DNA of 64,000 nt from Paracoccus alcaliphilus (GCF_028553725.1 NZ_CP067124.1:434001-498000), one strand, 5' to 3'. Shown: positions 43,060 through 52,515, counted from the stretch's first letter. Translations and numbers: made by a program. Notes: generated by a model not told the origin, from the letters alone.

Positions 43060-44322
43060 ATGGACCTGGTGTTTTCACCAAGCCAGATCGAGACCTGGCC
43101 TCTCGACCGGCTGCGCCCCTATGCCCGCAATGCCAAGATGCACGGCACCGACCAGGTGGCCAAGATCGCCGCCAGCATGGCGAAATTCGGCTGGACCGTG
43201 CCCTGCATGGTGGCCGATGACGGCGAGCTGATCGCGGGCCATGGCAGGGTGCTGGCAGCCACCATGCTTGGGCTGACCGAGGTGCCGGTGATCCGGCTGG
43301 GCCATCTCGACGAGGCCGAGCGCCGGGCCTACCGGATCGCCGACAACAAGCTCACCGAACTGGGCGAGTGGGACGAGGCCATGCTGCGCGACGAGATCGC
43401 TGGGCTGTTGGCCGAGGATTTCGACCTGACGCTCTTGGGCATCAGCGACGATGACCTCGACGCGCTGCTGCGCGATCCCGAGGCGCTGGGCGGCGATGAT
43501 CCGGTCGAGGGCGAGGACGATGTGCCCGAACCGCCGGTCACGCCGGTGTCGGTGCCGGGCGACCTGTGGCAGCTGGGCCCGCACCGGCTGATCTGCGGCG
43601 ACAGCACCGCGGGTGATGTGGTCGGGCGGTTGCTCGGCGATGTGAAGCCGCTGCTCATGGTCACCGATCCGCCCTATGGCGTGGAATACGACCCAAGCTG
43701 GCGCAATCAGGCGGGCGCGGCGAAGACCCGGCGCACCGGCAAGGTGCTGAACGACGACCGCGCCGACTGGCGCGAGGCATGGGCACTGTTCCCCGGCGAC
43801 GTGGCCTATGTCTGGCATGGCGCGCTGCATGCAGCGACCGTTGCCGACAGCCTGGTGGCGGCGGGTTTCGCCATCCGCTCACAGATCATCTGGGCCAAGG
43901 ATCGCCTCGTCCTCAGCCGCGGCGATTACCACTGGCAGCACGAACCCTGCTGGTATGCGGTGCGCGCCAAGGGCAAGGGTCACTGGGCCGGCGACCGCAA
44001 GCAGACCACTCTGTGGCAGATCGCCAATCGCGATCAGGACGCGGACACCGTGCACGGCACCCAAAAGCCGGTCGAATGCATGCGCCGCCCGATTCTGAAC
44101 AATTCCAGCCCCAGCCAGGCGGTCTATGAGCCCTTCATGGGATCCGGCACCACGCTGATCGCGGCCGAGACCACGGGGCGGGTCTGCTTCGGCGTCGAAC
44201 TGAACCCGACCTATGTCGATGTCGCCGTTGAACGCTGGCAGGCCTTCACGGGCGAGGAGGCGGTGCTGGCGGAAGCCGGCGAGAGTTTCGCCGCCCTCAA
44301 AGCCAAGCGGCTGGCGGCATGA
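43060..44322 (+). CDS. phage ParB-like/DNA methyltransferase fusion, DPPY type
   Basis: 420 residues from the ATG at 43060 (longer in-frame starts to 42979 exist). Residues 1-130 are a ParB/Sulfiredoxin-like N-terminus: LDRLRPYARNAKMHGTDQVA and DDGELIAGHGRVLAATMLGL. The C-terminal part is a beta-class amino-methyltransferase with MVTDPPYGVEYDPSW (motif IV) before EPFMGSGTTLIAAETTG (motif I). DPPY suggests N6-adenine methylation. It overlaps the start of its paralogue by 4 bp. Likely role: protecting phage DNA from host restriction. Confidence 0.9.
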   Translation: MDLVFSPSQIETWPLDRLRPYARNAKMHGTDQVAKIAASMAKFGWTVPCMVADDGELIAGHGRVLAATMLGLTEVPVIRLGHLDEAERRAYRIADNKLTELGEWDEAMLRDEIAGLLAEDFDLTLLGISDDDLDALLRDPEALGGDDPVEGEDDVPEPPVTPVSVPGDLWQLGPHRLICGDSTAGDVVGRLLGDVKPLLMVTDPPYGVEYDPSWRNQAGAAKTRRTGKVLNDDRADWREAWALFPGDVAYVWHGALHAATVADSLVAAGFAIRSQIIWAKDRLVLSRGDYHWQHEPCWYAVRAKGKGHWAGDRKQTTLWQIANRDQDADTVHGTQKPVECMRRPILNNSSPSQAVYEPFMGSGTTLIAAETTGRVCFGVELNPTYVDVAVERWQAFTGEEAVLAEAGESFAALKAKRLAA

Positions 44323-45650
44323 ACGCGCCCCTCCTGCCCGGGCGGATCGAGCATTGGTCGCTCGCGCGCCTGCGGCCTTACGCCCGCAACGCCAAGATTC
44401 ATGACGCCGACCAAGTGGCGAAGATTGCTGCCAGCATGGCCGAGTTCGGCTGGACCGTGCCCTGCCTTGTCGCCGCCGATGGCGAGTTGATCGCGGGTCA
44501 TGGCCGTGTCCTGGCGGCCGCGCAGCTGGGGCTGGCCGAGGTGCCGGTCATCGTGCTCGGCCCTCTGACCGAGGCGCAGCGGCGGGCCTATCGCATCGCC
44601 GACAACAAGCTGACGGAACTGGGTGGGTGGGACGAGGCCCTGCTGCTCGAGGAACTGCGCGGGCTGATGGCCGACGACTTCGATCTCGGCCTGATCGGCA
44701 TTCCCGAGGATGAGCTGAACGCGCTGCTGCACACTGCCGATGACGACCGCGCGCCGATCGACGATGACACGGCCGACAGCATCCCCGAGGCCCCGGCCGA
44801 GCCGGTCACCCGCCCCGGCGATATCTGGCAGATCGGGCATCATCGGCTGATCTGCGGCGATGCCACCGACCCTTCCGTGGTCGCGCGGCTGATGGTGGGT
44901 GCGCAGGCGTCGCTGCTGTTCACTTCCCCGCCCTATGCACAGCAGCGCGATTATGGCGCAGCCAAGGAAAAGATCGGCGATTGGGATGCGCTGATGCAGA
45001 GCGTCTTCGCCGCCGCGCCGGTCAGCGCCGATGCCCAGCTGCTGGTCAACCTCGGCCTTGTCCACCGCGATGGCGAATGGATCCCCTATTGGGAAGGCTG
45101 GATCGACTGGATGCGCGCGCAGGGCTGGCGGCGCTTTGGCTGGTATGTGTGGGACCAGGGGCCCGGCCTGCCCGGCGACTGGAACGGGCGGCTTGCCCCC
45201 TCACACGAGTTCATCTTCCACTTCAACCGCGCGCCCCGCAAACCCAACAAGACGGTCCCGTCCAAACACGCGGGCGAGATCCTCGGCGGCGGCGGGCTGC
45301 GCGGCGCCGACGGTCGGGTGAACGCCAAGACCGGCGCCGGCAACGCCATCCAAAGCCACCGTATCCCCGACTCGGTGCTCCGGATCATGCGCCACAAGGG
45401 CGGGCTGGGCGCGGCGGGATCGCATCCGGCCGTTTTCCCCGTGGCGCTGGTCGAGGCCGTGCTGGAAGCCTTCACCGATCCGGGCGATCTGGTGTTCGAG
45501 CCGTTTTGCGGCTCCGGCACCCAATTGGTGGCCGCCGAACGCGCCGGGCGGCACTGCTTTGCGGTGGAACTGGACCCCGCCTATTGCGACGTCGCAGTAC
45601 GGCGGTGGGAGCTGGCGACGGGACGGAAGGCCACAATGGCCACGAATTGA
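44319..45650 (+). CDS. phage ParB-like/DNA methyltransferase fusion, SPPY type
   Basis: 443 residues, a diverged tandem paralogue of the previous gene: LARLRPYARNAKIHDADQVA, DGELIAGHGRVLAAAQLGLA, then LLFTSPPYAQQRDYGAAKEK and FEPFCGSGTQLVAAERAG. The catalytic motif is TSPPY rather than DPPY, which in this class is usual for N4-cytosine methylases, so the pair may modify two different bases. It starts in an ATGA overlap with its neighbour. Confidence 0.9.
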   Translation: MNAPLLPGRIEHWSLARLRPYARNAKIHDADQVAKIAASMAEFGWTVPCLVAADGELIAGHGRVLAAAQLGLAEVPVIVLGPLTEAQRRAYRIADNKLTELGGWDEALLLEELRGLMADDFDLGLIGIPEDELNALLHTADDDRAPIDDDTADSIPEAPAEPVTRPGDIWQIGHHRLICGDATDPSVVARLMVGAQASLLFTSPPYAQQRDYGAAKEKIGDWDALMQSVFAAAPVSADAQLLVNLGLVHRDGEWIPYWEGWIDWMRAQGWRRFGWYVWDQGPGLPGDWNGRLAPSHEFIFHFNRAPRKPNKTVPSKHAGEILGGGGLRGADGRVNAKTGAGNAIQSHRIPDSVLRIMRHKGGLGAAGSHPAVFPVALVEAVLEAFTDPGDLVFEPFCGSGTQLVAAERAGRHCFAVELDPAYCDVAVRRWELATGRKATMATN

Positions 45651-45980
45651 CGCCCCGGAGGAAGTGCCCGAGTGACTGCTATGCGGACGAAGCGGTCATT
45701 CGAGCGGTGATCTGAGGAGGCCGCAAACTGCGCTGAGGTGCCTGTGTAGGCGAAAGTCTGTGTGCGGGACGGAGGCGCATCCGACAGCTTGCCGCTTTGG
45801 TCTAGTACAAGTCCTTGTGCGTCATGATATTCTGAAACCCGTGAGTGGCAGGAAAAACCAAGTGCTGTGTATACTGGTAAGACGAATCGGCTAGCGCCCG
45901 AGGCGATCGGTCGAAGCGGTTGCGCTGCCGCTATTCTTAACTGGAAATTTTTCGGCACAACTGCCACGAAAAAAGAAACC
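45651..45980. other. non-coding stretch before the low-GC gene pair
   Basis: About 330 bp without a supported gene. It probably holds the promoter of the next two genes; AT content rises from about 45800 on. No clear hairpin or operator was seen. Confidence 0.4.
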
Positions 45981-46658
45981 ATGATTAGAAACTATTCTGA
46001 TGTTATTGTTGCGGTCTCGGCCGCTCTAGTTGCGGTCGGCGCGACGTTTGAATCATGGATCGGACTACCCCTATGGCTCCGTCTTGTCACAATTGCTGTC
46101 GTCGGCGTACTTGTCGTTTGGTTCTCCGCACCCAGATTCCTGCCCGCCATTCCTGAGCAAACCGCCGGTTTCCGGCCTCCGAACGCTGCAAAGGCCGAAC
46201 CGAGCAAGAAGAAATGGATACCCGCAGCAATAGTATTTTTTCTGATTAGTTGCGCCCTTGGTGGAATGGCGTGGCTGTCAACTGCACGGCTTGCGATTGT
46301 CGCCACGTCTTTCAAACGCGGCGATAGCGCCTATCTCAAACTTGAACCCGCCTATGTTTCATCTGATGTGATTGTTAATCTCAGGAGCGGCTGCGAGTAC
46401 TCTGAACAGTCAGCAAGAGTAATTCGAATAAACGAAACCCTGTCGAACGAGCAGCTTCTGGTCTCTGGTTTTTCAGGCGGTCAACTGGTCGAAATAAACT
46501 GCACCTCCAGCCGCATCTTCGACGCTCGCGACATCGAGATCAGTAAAGGAAATGCGTCTTTGATGTTTGCGGCGGAGCGAACGAAGCTAAGATTTATGGT
46601 CGTACTAGGAGGACTTTTGCTATGGGTATTCGGATTGTTGCGTTTACGGGCCTTGTAG
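45981..46658 (+). CDS. membrane protein of unknown function (phage-borne accessory gene)
   Basis: 225 residues from the ATG at 45981; the open frame upstream is not protein-like. Two hydrophobic segments at the N-terminus (DVIVAVSAALVAVGAT, LVTIAVVGVLVVWF), one near 80-100 (AAIVFFLISCALGGMAWL) and one at the C-terminus (LRFMVVLGGLLLWVFGLLRL). The extracytoplasmic part holds two cysteines. Its codon use and GC content are lower than those of the flanking phage genes, so it looks acquired. The next gene overlaps its end by 37 bp. Confidence 0.7.
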   Translation: MIRNYSDVIVAVSAALVAVGATFESWIGLPLWLRLVTIAVVGVLVVWFSAPRFLPAIPEQTAGFRPPNAAKAEPSKKKWIPAAIVFFLISCALGGMAWLSTARLAIVATSFKRGDSAYLKLEPAYVSSDVIVNLRSGCEYSEQSARVIRINETLSNEQLLVSGFSGGQLVEINCTSSRIFDARDIEISKGNASLMFAAERTKLRFMVVLGGLLLWVFGLLRLRAL

Positions 46659-47197
46659 CTTTCTCTTGCGCGCATTCTGCAAATGCGCAGAACTGGCACC
46701 CGGGAAGCGTGGTTGATCGTACATCAAACGCAGGTATTGAGGCGGAAGTTTCTGCTTGGAGTCCGGCCACGAAGTGGGTGAAAGACGCCAATCCTTGTCC
46801 GCTACTTGATGGTGAGCTTGTTGATTCGACTCAATCCACTGGCGGCGAATTCCAAGTCGGAATTCCATCAGATCGATCACTATATTCTGTTGTCTACTGC
46901 AGTAACGATTACCATCCGGCGATTATGATCCATCTGAGGAACGGCCCATCGGGAAGCCCAACCTCCCCTCGCCCTATGAGATTGCAAGGGATTTCCAATG
47001 ATGTGGTTGCAATCGACGCAACGGATCTGGCGATTTTTGCTCTGAACCAACTTGCTTATCTGCGAAGCATTGATCCCGAGAGCTTTGATTCCGCGATGGG
47101 CGACTATGCCGAATTGATCGCAGAGATCGACGGTACCTCGGCGGAAGCCTTTTCCAGTTTGTCCGCTGTTGTTGCTAGCTGGGCGACCGAGTTCTAA
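46622..47197 (+). CDS. secreted protein of unknown function (phage-borne accessory gene)
   Basis: 191 residues. The ATG follows AGGAGG by 9 nt, a strong ribosome site inside the end of the previous gene. Signal peptide MGIRIVAFTGLVAFSCAHS, cleavage near ANAQ. The mature part has a beta-rich segment (GGEFQVGIPSDRSLYSVVYC) like surface Ig-type modules and a helical C-terminus. No family recognised. With its membrane partner it may be a lysogenic-conversion or superinfection-exclusion pair; inferred from place and type only. Confidence 0.7.
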   Translation: MGIRIVAFTGLVAFSCAHSANAQNWHPGSVVDRTSNAGIEAEVSAWSPATKWVKDANPCPLLDGELVDSTQSTGGEFQVGIPSDRSLYSVVYCSNDYHPAIMIHLRNGPSGSPTSPRPMRLQGISNDVVAIDATDLAIFALNQLAYLRSIDPESFDSAMGDYAELIAEIDGTSAEAFSSLSAVVASWATEF

Positions 47198-47363
47198 GTG
47201 GAGCCATCTCTCGATCTTAGTCGCAACATCTGAAGTCGACATTCACCGCGCATGCAGGATAAACGACGGGGGAACAACCCAGTCTTTTGACGAACGAGTG
47301 GTATGTGAGCGTTTGCCCGTAGATTGCGCCTACGGCATCGGTAGCAATGGGCTCTTCGCGACG

Positions 47364-47912
47364 TCAACAGATCCGATAAACTGTCCCCCGACCCTCGACC
47401 TTTTCCGTAGTGATGGACAGGCCCAGCTTCTTCTTCAGCCCGCCCGAGATCATCCCTCTCGCGCTATGCGTCTGCCAACCCGTCGCTTCGACGATCTCAG
47501 CAATGCTGGCACCCTCGGGGCGCTGCAGCATGGCGATGATCTGCGCCTGCTTGGTGCCAGCGCGGATGGCGACGGGTTTCGCGGTGCCGGCCGTCTCAGA
47601 CGCCGGCGTCGGTTTCACCTTGCGCGCGCTGGCAACGGCGCTGTCAGCATTCGGCTCGATGCCGATGACCTCCAGCCCGGCCTCGGTGGTGATCAGCGTG
47701 GTGCCATGGCCATCGCCGGTCTCGCGCCAGACCGGTTCGCCGCGGCGCAGATCGGCTTCGACCTCCTCGAGCCACCCATGGGCCATCATCCGCCCGACAG
47801 CCATCTTCGCGGCGGCCCCGGCCAGCCCCTTGGGCAGCGGCAGGGCCAGATTGCCGGGGCGGGCGGCGGCGCGGGTCAGGATCAGCCGCTGAGTCTCAGT
47901 GAGGGCGGTCAT
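47364..47912 (-). CDS. DUF3489 family protein
   Basis: 182 residues. The C-terminal KQAQIIAMLQRPEGASIAEI and GWQTHSARGMISGGLKKKLG are the DUF3489 winged-helix-like motif, common beside alphaproteobacterial prophage terminases. The N-terminal part (TETQRLILTRAAARPGNLAL) is a second helical domain. Encoded opposite to the late genes; overlaps the start region of the small gene upstream (ATGA). Probably a DNA-binding regulator. The 166 bp on its left (47198-47363) show nothing. Confidence 0.85.
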   Translation of the reverse strand: MTALTETQRLILTRAAARPGNLALPLPKGLAGAAAKMAVGRMMAHGWLEEVEADLRRGEPVWRETGDGHGTTLITTEAGLEVIGIEPNADSAVASARKVKPTPASETAGTAKPVAIRAGTKQAQIIAMLQRPEGASIAEIVEATGWQTHSARGMISGGLKKKLGLSITTEKVEGRGTVYRIC

Positions 47913-48142
47913 TCTGTATATTCCCCTTCGTGGAAGGCGGCGTCGGTGATCTGGCAGAGCAGGCTGGCGTAATGTTCGAGTGTGCCGACATGGCCCCAGT
48001 TCACCTCGTCGGGGCTGGCGATGAAGTGGTCGGCGCTGAGGGCGGCGATACGGGAAATCATGGCGTCAATCTCGGCCTTCTTCGTGATGAAGGCGGCGAG
48101 GGCGGCGTCGCGGTTGCGTTCGGCTCTCTCGGTGCGGGTCAT
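47909..48142 (-). CDS. small conserved phage-associated protein
   Basis: 77 residues, MTRTERAERNRDAALAAFIT and NWGHVGTLEHYASLLCQITD. Small acidic helical proteins of this kind often precede DUF3489 genes in related prophages. It is the first gene of a two-gene minus-strand unit divergent from the terminase genes. Function unknown. Confidence 0.75.
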   Translation of the reverse strand: MTRTERAERNRDAALAAFITKKAEIDAMISRIAALSADHFIASPDEVNWGHVGTLEHYASLLCQITDAAFHEGEYTE

Positions 48143-48225
48143 GGGCTGGCGTCCTTGGGGCTGGGTTGCATCTCTTCCGTGCCATCAGAATCGCTCTACC
48201 GTGAAGTGTAATCAACTGAATAAAC

Positions 48226-48240
48226 AGCAATATCATTGCT
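48226..48240. promoter_or_regulatory. palindrome in the divergent promoter region before the terminase genes
   Basis: AGCAAT, ATC, ATTGCT: perfect 6-bp arms in an AT-rich stretch between the minus-strand regulator pair and the late genes. A candidate operator for late-gene control. Confidence 0.4.
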
Positions 48241-48261
48241 TTGATCGGATTGGACAGCGCC

Positions 48262-48798
48262 ATGGAGGGAATGAGCGAACGCGAATACGCCGCCCATGCC
48301 GGCCTATCGCGCGGGGCGATCCAGAAGGCGCGCAAAAGCGGGCGGCTGGTGATCTATGGCGATGGGTCGATCAATGCTGCCGCGTCTGATGTGCGGCGGG
48401 CGCAAATGACCGACCCCGACCAGCAGCGCCGCAGTATCGGTGGTGATTCCGGATTTTCCGGCCCAGCCGACAGTTCGTCCTATCTGAAAGCCCGCACCGC
48501 GCTGACCGTCTATCAGGCGCAGGAACGCCAGCTGGCGATCCAGAAGAAGAAGGGCGCGCTGGTCGACCGCGCCCGGGCGGAAACGCTGGTGTTTCGCCTC
48601 GCGCGGCAGGAACGCGATGTCTGGGTGACCTGGCCGGCCCGGGTGGCGGCATTGATGGCGGCCGAAGTGGCGGCGGAGGTGGAACAGCAATCCGGCGAAC
48701 CGGTGACGATCGAGGCGGCGATCCTGCAGAGGGTGCTGGAAACCCATGTCAGAGCGCAACTCGACGCCCTCGCCGATCTCCGGGTTTCCCTCGGATAG
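48262..48798 (+). CDS. phage terminase small subunit-like protein
   Basis: About 178 residues. An N-terminal helix-turn-helix (SEREYAAHAGLSRGAIQKAR) would recognise the packaging site; the middle has a coiled region (LTVYQAQERQLAIQKKKGAL) and the end binds the large subunit in this family. The ATG at 48262 is likely; another at 48271 sits only a few bases after GGAGGG. It overlaps the large-subunit gene by 53 bp. Confidence 0.75.
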   Translation: MEGMSEREYAAHAGLSRGAIQKARKSGRLVIYGDGSINAAASDVRRAQMTDPDQQRRSIGGDSGFSGPADSSSYLKARTALTVYQAQERQLAIQKKKGALVDRARAETLVFRLARQERDVWVTWPARVAALMAAEVAAEVEQQSGEPVTIEAAILQRVLETHVRAQLDALADLRVSLG

Positions 48799-50785
48799 CA
48801 ACGATCTGACCGAAGGCCTCGACCTCGGCTTCGACGGCGCCGAGGACATCCTGCGGGTCTGGCGCAGCGGCATGCGGCCCGATCCGGACCTCACCGTGTC
48901 GGAATGGGCGGATGCGCATCGCTGGCTCAGCTCGCGCGCCGCAGCCGAACCGGGGCACTATCGCACCGCGCGCACACCCTATCTGCGCGGCATCATGGAT
49001 GCGCTGTCGCCCAGCCACCCGGCGCAGCGGATCAGCTTCATGAAGGCGGCACAGGTCGGCGCGACCGAGGCCGGCAACAACTGGATCGGCTTTGTGATCC
49101 ATCATGCGCCGGGGCCGATGTTGGCGGTGCTGCCAACCGTCGAAATGGCGAAACGCACCTCGCGCGGCCGGATCGACCCGCTGATCGCCGACAGTCCGGC
49201 CTTGCGCGAAAAGGTCAGCCCGGCCCGGTCGCGCGACGCCGGCAATTCGATGCTCTCGAAGGAGTTCCCCGGCGGCATTCTGGTGCTGACCGGGGCGAAC
49301 TCGCCGACTGGGCTGCGCTCGATGCCGGCGCGTTACATCTTCCTCGACGAGGTAGATGCCTATCCGGCCTCGGCCGACGAAGAAGGCGATCCGGTCACGC
49401 TGGCCGAGGCGCGCACCACCACCTTCGCGCATCGGCGCAAGGTGTTCATGGTCTCGACGCCGACGATCCGGGGCCTGTCGCGCATCGAGCGCGAGTTCGA
49501 GGCCAGCGACCAGCGGCGCTATTTCGTGCCCTGCCCGCATTGCGGTCATATGCAATGGTTGCAGTTCGAGCGGCTGCGCTGGGCGAAAGGCCAACCCGAC
49601 ACCGCCGCCTATCATTGCGAGGGCTGCGAGACACCCATCGCCGAGCATCACAAGACCCGGATGCTGGAGCGCGGCGAATGGCGGGCGACCGCCATGTCCG
49701 CCGATCCGCATGCCATCGGTTTCCACCTCTCGGCGCTCTATTCGCCCTTGGGCTGGAAGAGCTGGGGCCAGATCGCGCGGGAGTGGCTGGCGGCACAGGG
49801 ATCGGAAGAGATGCTGCGCGCGGCGCGCAACACGCTTCTGGGCGAGACATGGGTCGAGTCGGGCGATGCGCCGGAATGGCAGCGGCTGGCGGATCGCCGG
49901 GAAGTCTATGGCGGCGCGCAGATCTCGGCGGGCGGCTTGTTCCTGACCGCCGGCGCCGACGTGCAGAAAGACCGGATCGAGGTCGATGTCTGGGCCTGGG
50001 GCCGGGGTCTGGAAAGCTGGCTGGTCGATCACATCGTCATTCCGGGCGGGCCCGACAATCCGGCCTGCTGGGACAAGCTGACGGCGTTGCTCGGCCAGAC
50101 ATGGGCCTGCGCCAATGGCGCGGTGATGGTGATCGGCAAGCTGGCCATCGACACCGGCTATGAAGCCCCGGCGGTCTATGCCTGGGCGCGCAAGGCAGGG
50201 TTCGACCAGGTCGCACCGGTCAAGGGTCTGGAAGGCTTCAACCGCTCGGCCCCGGTGTCGGGCCCGACCTTCGTCGATGCCACTATCGGCGGCAAGCGAT
50301 TGCGGCGCGGCGCACGGCTGTGGTCGGTGGCCACGGCGACGTTCAAGACCGAGACTTATCGCTTCCTGCGCATCGAACGGCCGAGCGACGAAGACCGCGC
50401 GGCTGGCATGCTGGACGCACCCGGCACGATCCACCTGCCCGGCTGGGCCGATACCGAATGGCTGAAGCAGCTGGTGGCCGAACAGCTGGTGACCGTGCGC
50501 AACAAGCGCGGCTATGCCCATCAGGAATGGCAGAAAATGCGCGAGAGGAACGAGGCTCTGGACTGCCGGGTCTATGCCCGCGCCGCCGCCTGGATCATGG
50601 GCGCGGATCGCTGGGACGAGGCCACCTGGCGGCGGCTTGAGGCGCAGGCCGGGGTGGCGACCCGCCTGCCTGCGGCCAACCCGGTTGATGCCACACCACC
50701 CGATCCGGCCCGGCCCAAGGCCGGAACCCTGACCACGCCGCGCCGGAAGCGGCGGGCCTATACCCCGAACTTCATGAGGGACTGA
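48746..50785 (+). CDS. phage terminase large subunit (lambda gpA family)
   Basis: 679 residues. GpA-type marks: FMKAAQVGATEAGNNWIGF (deviant P-loop), ARYIFLDEVDAYP (Walker B), a zinc-type pair CPHCGH ... CEGC around 255-285, and the nuclease domain with WAWGRGLESWLVDHIVIPG. It cuts concatemers and drives DNA into the prohead. The first about 35 residues, which overlap the small subunit, are variable; the start could be later. Confidence 0.93.
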   Translation: MSERNSTPSPISGFPSDSNDLTEGLDLGFDGAEDILRVWRSGMRPDPDLTVSEWADAHRWLSSRAAAEPGHYRTARTPYLRGIMDALSPSHPAQRISFMKAAQVGATEAGNNWIGFVIHHAPGPMLAVLPTVEMAKRTSRGRIDPLIADSPALREKVSPARSRDAGNSMLSKEFPGGILVLTGANSPTGLRSMPARYIFLDEVDAYPASADEEGDPVTLAEARTTTFAHRRKVFMVSTPTIRGLSRIEREFEASDQRRYFVPCPHCGHMQWLQFERLRWAKGQPDTAAYHCEGCETPIAEHHKTRMLERGEWRATAMSADPHAIGFHLSALYSPLGWKSWGQIAREWLAAQGSEEMLRAARNTLLGETWVESGDAPEWQRLADRREVYGGAQISAGGLFLTAGADVQKDRIEVDVWAWGRGLESWLVDHIVIPGGPDNPACWDKLTALLGQTWACANGAVMVIGKLAIDTGYEAPAVYAWARKAGFDQVAPVKGLEGFNRSAPVSGPTFVDATIGGKRLRRGARLWSVATATFKTETYRFLRIERPSDEDRAAGMLDAPGTIHLPGWADTEWLKQLVAEQLVTVRNKRGYAHQEWQKMRERNEALDCRVYARAAAWIMGADRWDEATWRRLEAQAGVATRLPAANPVDATPPDPARPKAGTLTTPRRKRRAYTPNFMRD

Positions 50786-51000
50786 TGGACCTGGAACGTA
50801 TGCAGGCCCTGCTCATCGCGCTGCAGGAAGCCCGCTTCGCCGGGCTGCGCAGCGTCAGCTATGACGGCAAGACCGTGACCTATGGCTCGGACGCGGAACT
50901 GGCGGCGGCGATCCGGGATCTGGAAGCCCGCATCGCGGTGGCCAGCGGCGCCTCTGCACGTCGCCGCCGCTGGGGCACGGTCGCGGCGAAGGGGTTGTAA
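50785..51000 (+). CDS. head-tail joining protein (gpW family)
   Basis: 71 residues, MDLERMQALLIALQEARFAG, then SVSYDGKTVTYGSDAELAAA: the compact gpW fold that plugs the portal for tail attachment. Its start overlaps the terminase stop (TGATG). Confidence 0.85.
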   Translation: MDLERMQALLIALQEARFAGLRSVSYDGKTVTYGSDAELAAAIRDLEARIAVASGASARRRRWGTVAAKGL

Positions 51001-51003
51001 GCC

Positions 51004-52515
51004 ATGGTGTTCGACGCCTTCCGCGCCCGCCTCGGCACGATCATCGGCGGGTTCGATGCCGCGCAATCGCATCGCCGCCTGCGCAGCTTCCGTGCCAGCC
51101 GCGCGCATGTGAACACGCTGATCGCCGCCTCCGGCGAGACCATCACCGCCCGGGCGCGCTGGCTGGTCAGGAACAACGGCTATGCCGCCAACGCCGTCGA
51201 TGCCTTCGCCAACCATGTCGTCGGCGACGGCATCAAGCCCTCGTCGAGGATCGCCGACGCTGCCTGGAAGGAGGCATTGCAAAAGCTCTGGCTCGACTGG
51301 ACCGACGAGGCCGATGCAGAGGGGCTGACCGATTTCTACGGCATCCAGCGCCGGGCGGCGCGCGAGGTGTTTCTGGCCGGCGAGGTCTTCCTGCGCATCC
51401 GCACCCGTCGGCCCGAAGACGGGCTCACTGTGCCGATGCAGCTGCAGATGCTGCCCTCGGAAATGCTGCCGATGGACATGAATCGTAGCCTGCCCGGGTC
51501 GGGGTCGATCCGGGCAGGGATCGAGTTCGATGGCATCGGGCGGCGGGTGGCTTATCACTTCCTGCGCCGCCACCCGGGCGACCTGACCGATCCGGGGCTG
51601 GCGGGCGAAACCGTCCGGGTTCCGGCCTCGGAGGTGATCCACATCCTCGATCCGGTCGAGGCAGGCCAGCTGCGCGGCGTCTCGCGCTTTGCCGCCGCCG
51701 TGGTGAAGCTCTTCACCCTCGATCTCTACGACGATGCGGAACTGGAGCGGAAGAAGACCGCCGCCATGTTTGCGATGTTCATCACCTCGCCCGCCCCCGA
51801 AACCGCCCTCGACCCAGCCGAAGACGATCTCGAGGTCGAGCCGGGCCAGGTGGTGCGGCTCGACCCGGGCGAGGACGTGACCACGCCCTCGACGCCGGAC
51901 TCGGGGTCAACCTATGAGCCCTTCCAGTACCGCACGCTGCTGCAGATCGGCGCGGCGCTGGGCGTGCCCTATGGCTATCTGACCGGCGACACCGCGAAGG
52001 GGAATTTCTCCAACACCCGCATCGCGCTGATCGACTTTCGCCGCCGCATCTCGGCCTTCCAGCACTCGGTGATGGTCTACCAGCTTTGCCGGGCGGTGTG
52101 GACGCGCTGGATGGACATGGCGGTGCTGGCGGGCGTCCTCGACCTGCCCGGTCATGGGCGGGATCGGCGCGCATCCCTCGCCTGCGACTGGCTGCCGACC
52201 AAATGGGACTGGATCGACCCGGCCAAGGATGCGGCGGCGGAAATCCTGCAGATCGAGGCGGGGCTGAAATCCCGCAGCCAGGCCATCGCCGAGCGTGGAT
52301 TTGACGCCGAACAGGTCGACCGGGAAATCGCCGCAGAACGCCAGCGGGAGGCGGAGCTGGGACTCGACTTCCGGCGGCCGGGATCACCGGCGCAGGCGGC
52401 TGGTCGCGGCTCTGGGACGGGCGACACGGAAGACCAGCAGGCCGACGCGCAGGACAATGACAATCAGGACGATGAGGGCGAGGACCGGAAACCCCCGCGT
52501 CCGGAGGAGGGATGA
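51004..52515 (+). CDS. phage portal protein (lambda gpB family)
   Basis: 503 residues. Marks: ARARWLVRNNGYAANAVDAF, FYGIQRRAAREVFLAGEVFL and ALGVPYGYLTGDTAKGNFSN. It forms the dodecameric ring through which DNA passes. The C-terminus is a long acidic Asp/Gln-rich tail. It overlaps the protease start as ATGA. Confidence 0.93.
   Translation: MVFDAFRARLGTIIGGFDAAQSHRRLRSFRASRAHVNTLIAASGETITARARWLVRNNGYAANAVDAFANHVVGDGIKPSSRIADAAWKEALQKLWLDWTDEADAEGLTDFYGIQRRAAREVFLAGEVFLRIRTRRPEDGLTVPMQLQMLPSEMLPMDMNRSLPGSGSIRAGIEFDGIGRRVAYHFLRRHPGDLTDPGLAGETVRVPASEVIHILDPVEAGQLRGVSRFAAAVVKLFTLDLYDDAELERKKTAAMFAMFITSPAPETALDPAEDDLEVEPGQVVRLDPGEDVTTPSTPDSGSTYEPFQYRTLLQIGAALGVPYGYLTGDTAKGNFSNTRIALIDFRRRISAFQHSVMVYQLCRAVWTRWMDMAVLAGVLDLPGHGRDRRASLACDWLPTKWDWIDPAKDAAAEILQIEAGLKSRSQAIAERGFDAEQVDREIAAERQREAELGLDFRRPGSPAQAAGRGSGTGDTEDQQADAQDNDNQDDEGEDRKPPRPEEG

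Noticed and set aside
48749..50521. 590-codon minus-strand open frame
   Set aside because: Exact antisense of the terminase large subunit; composition is Arg/His/Pro-rich and no motif is seen.
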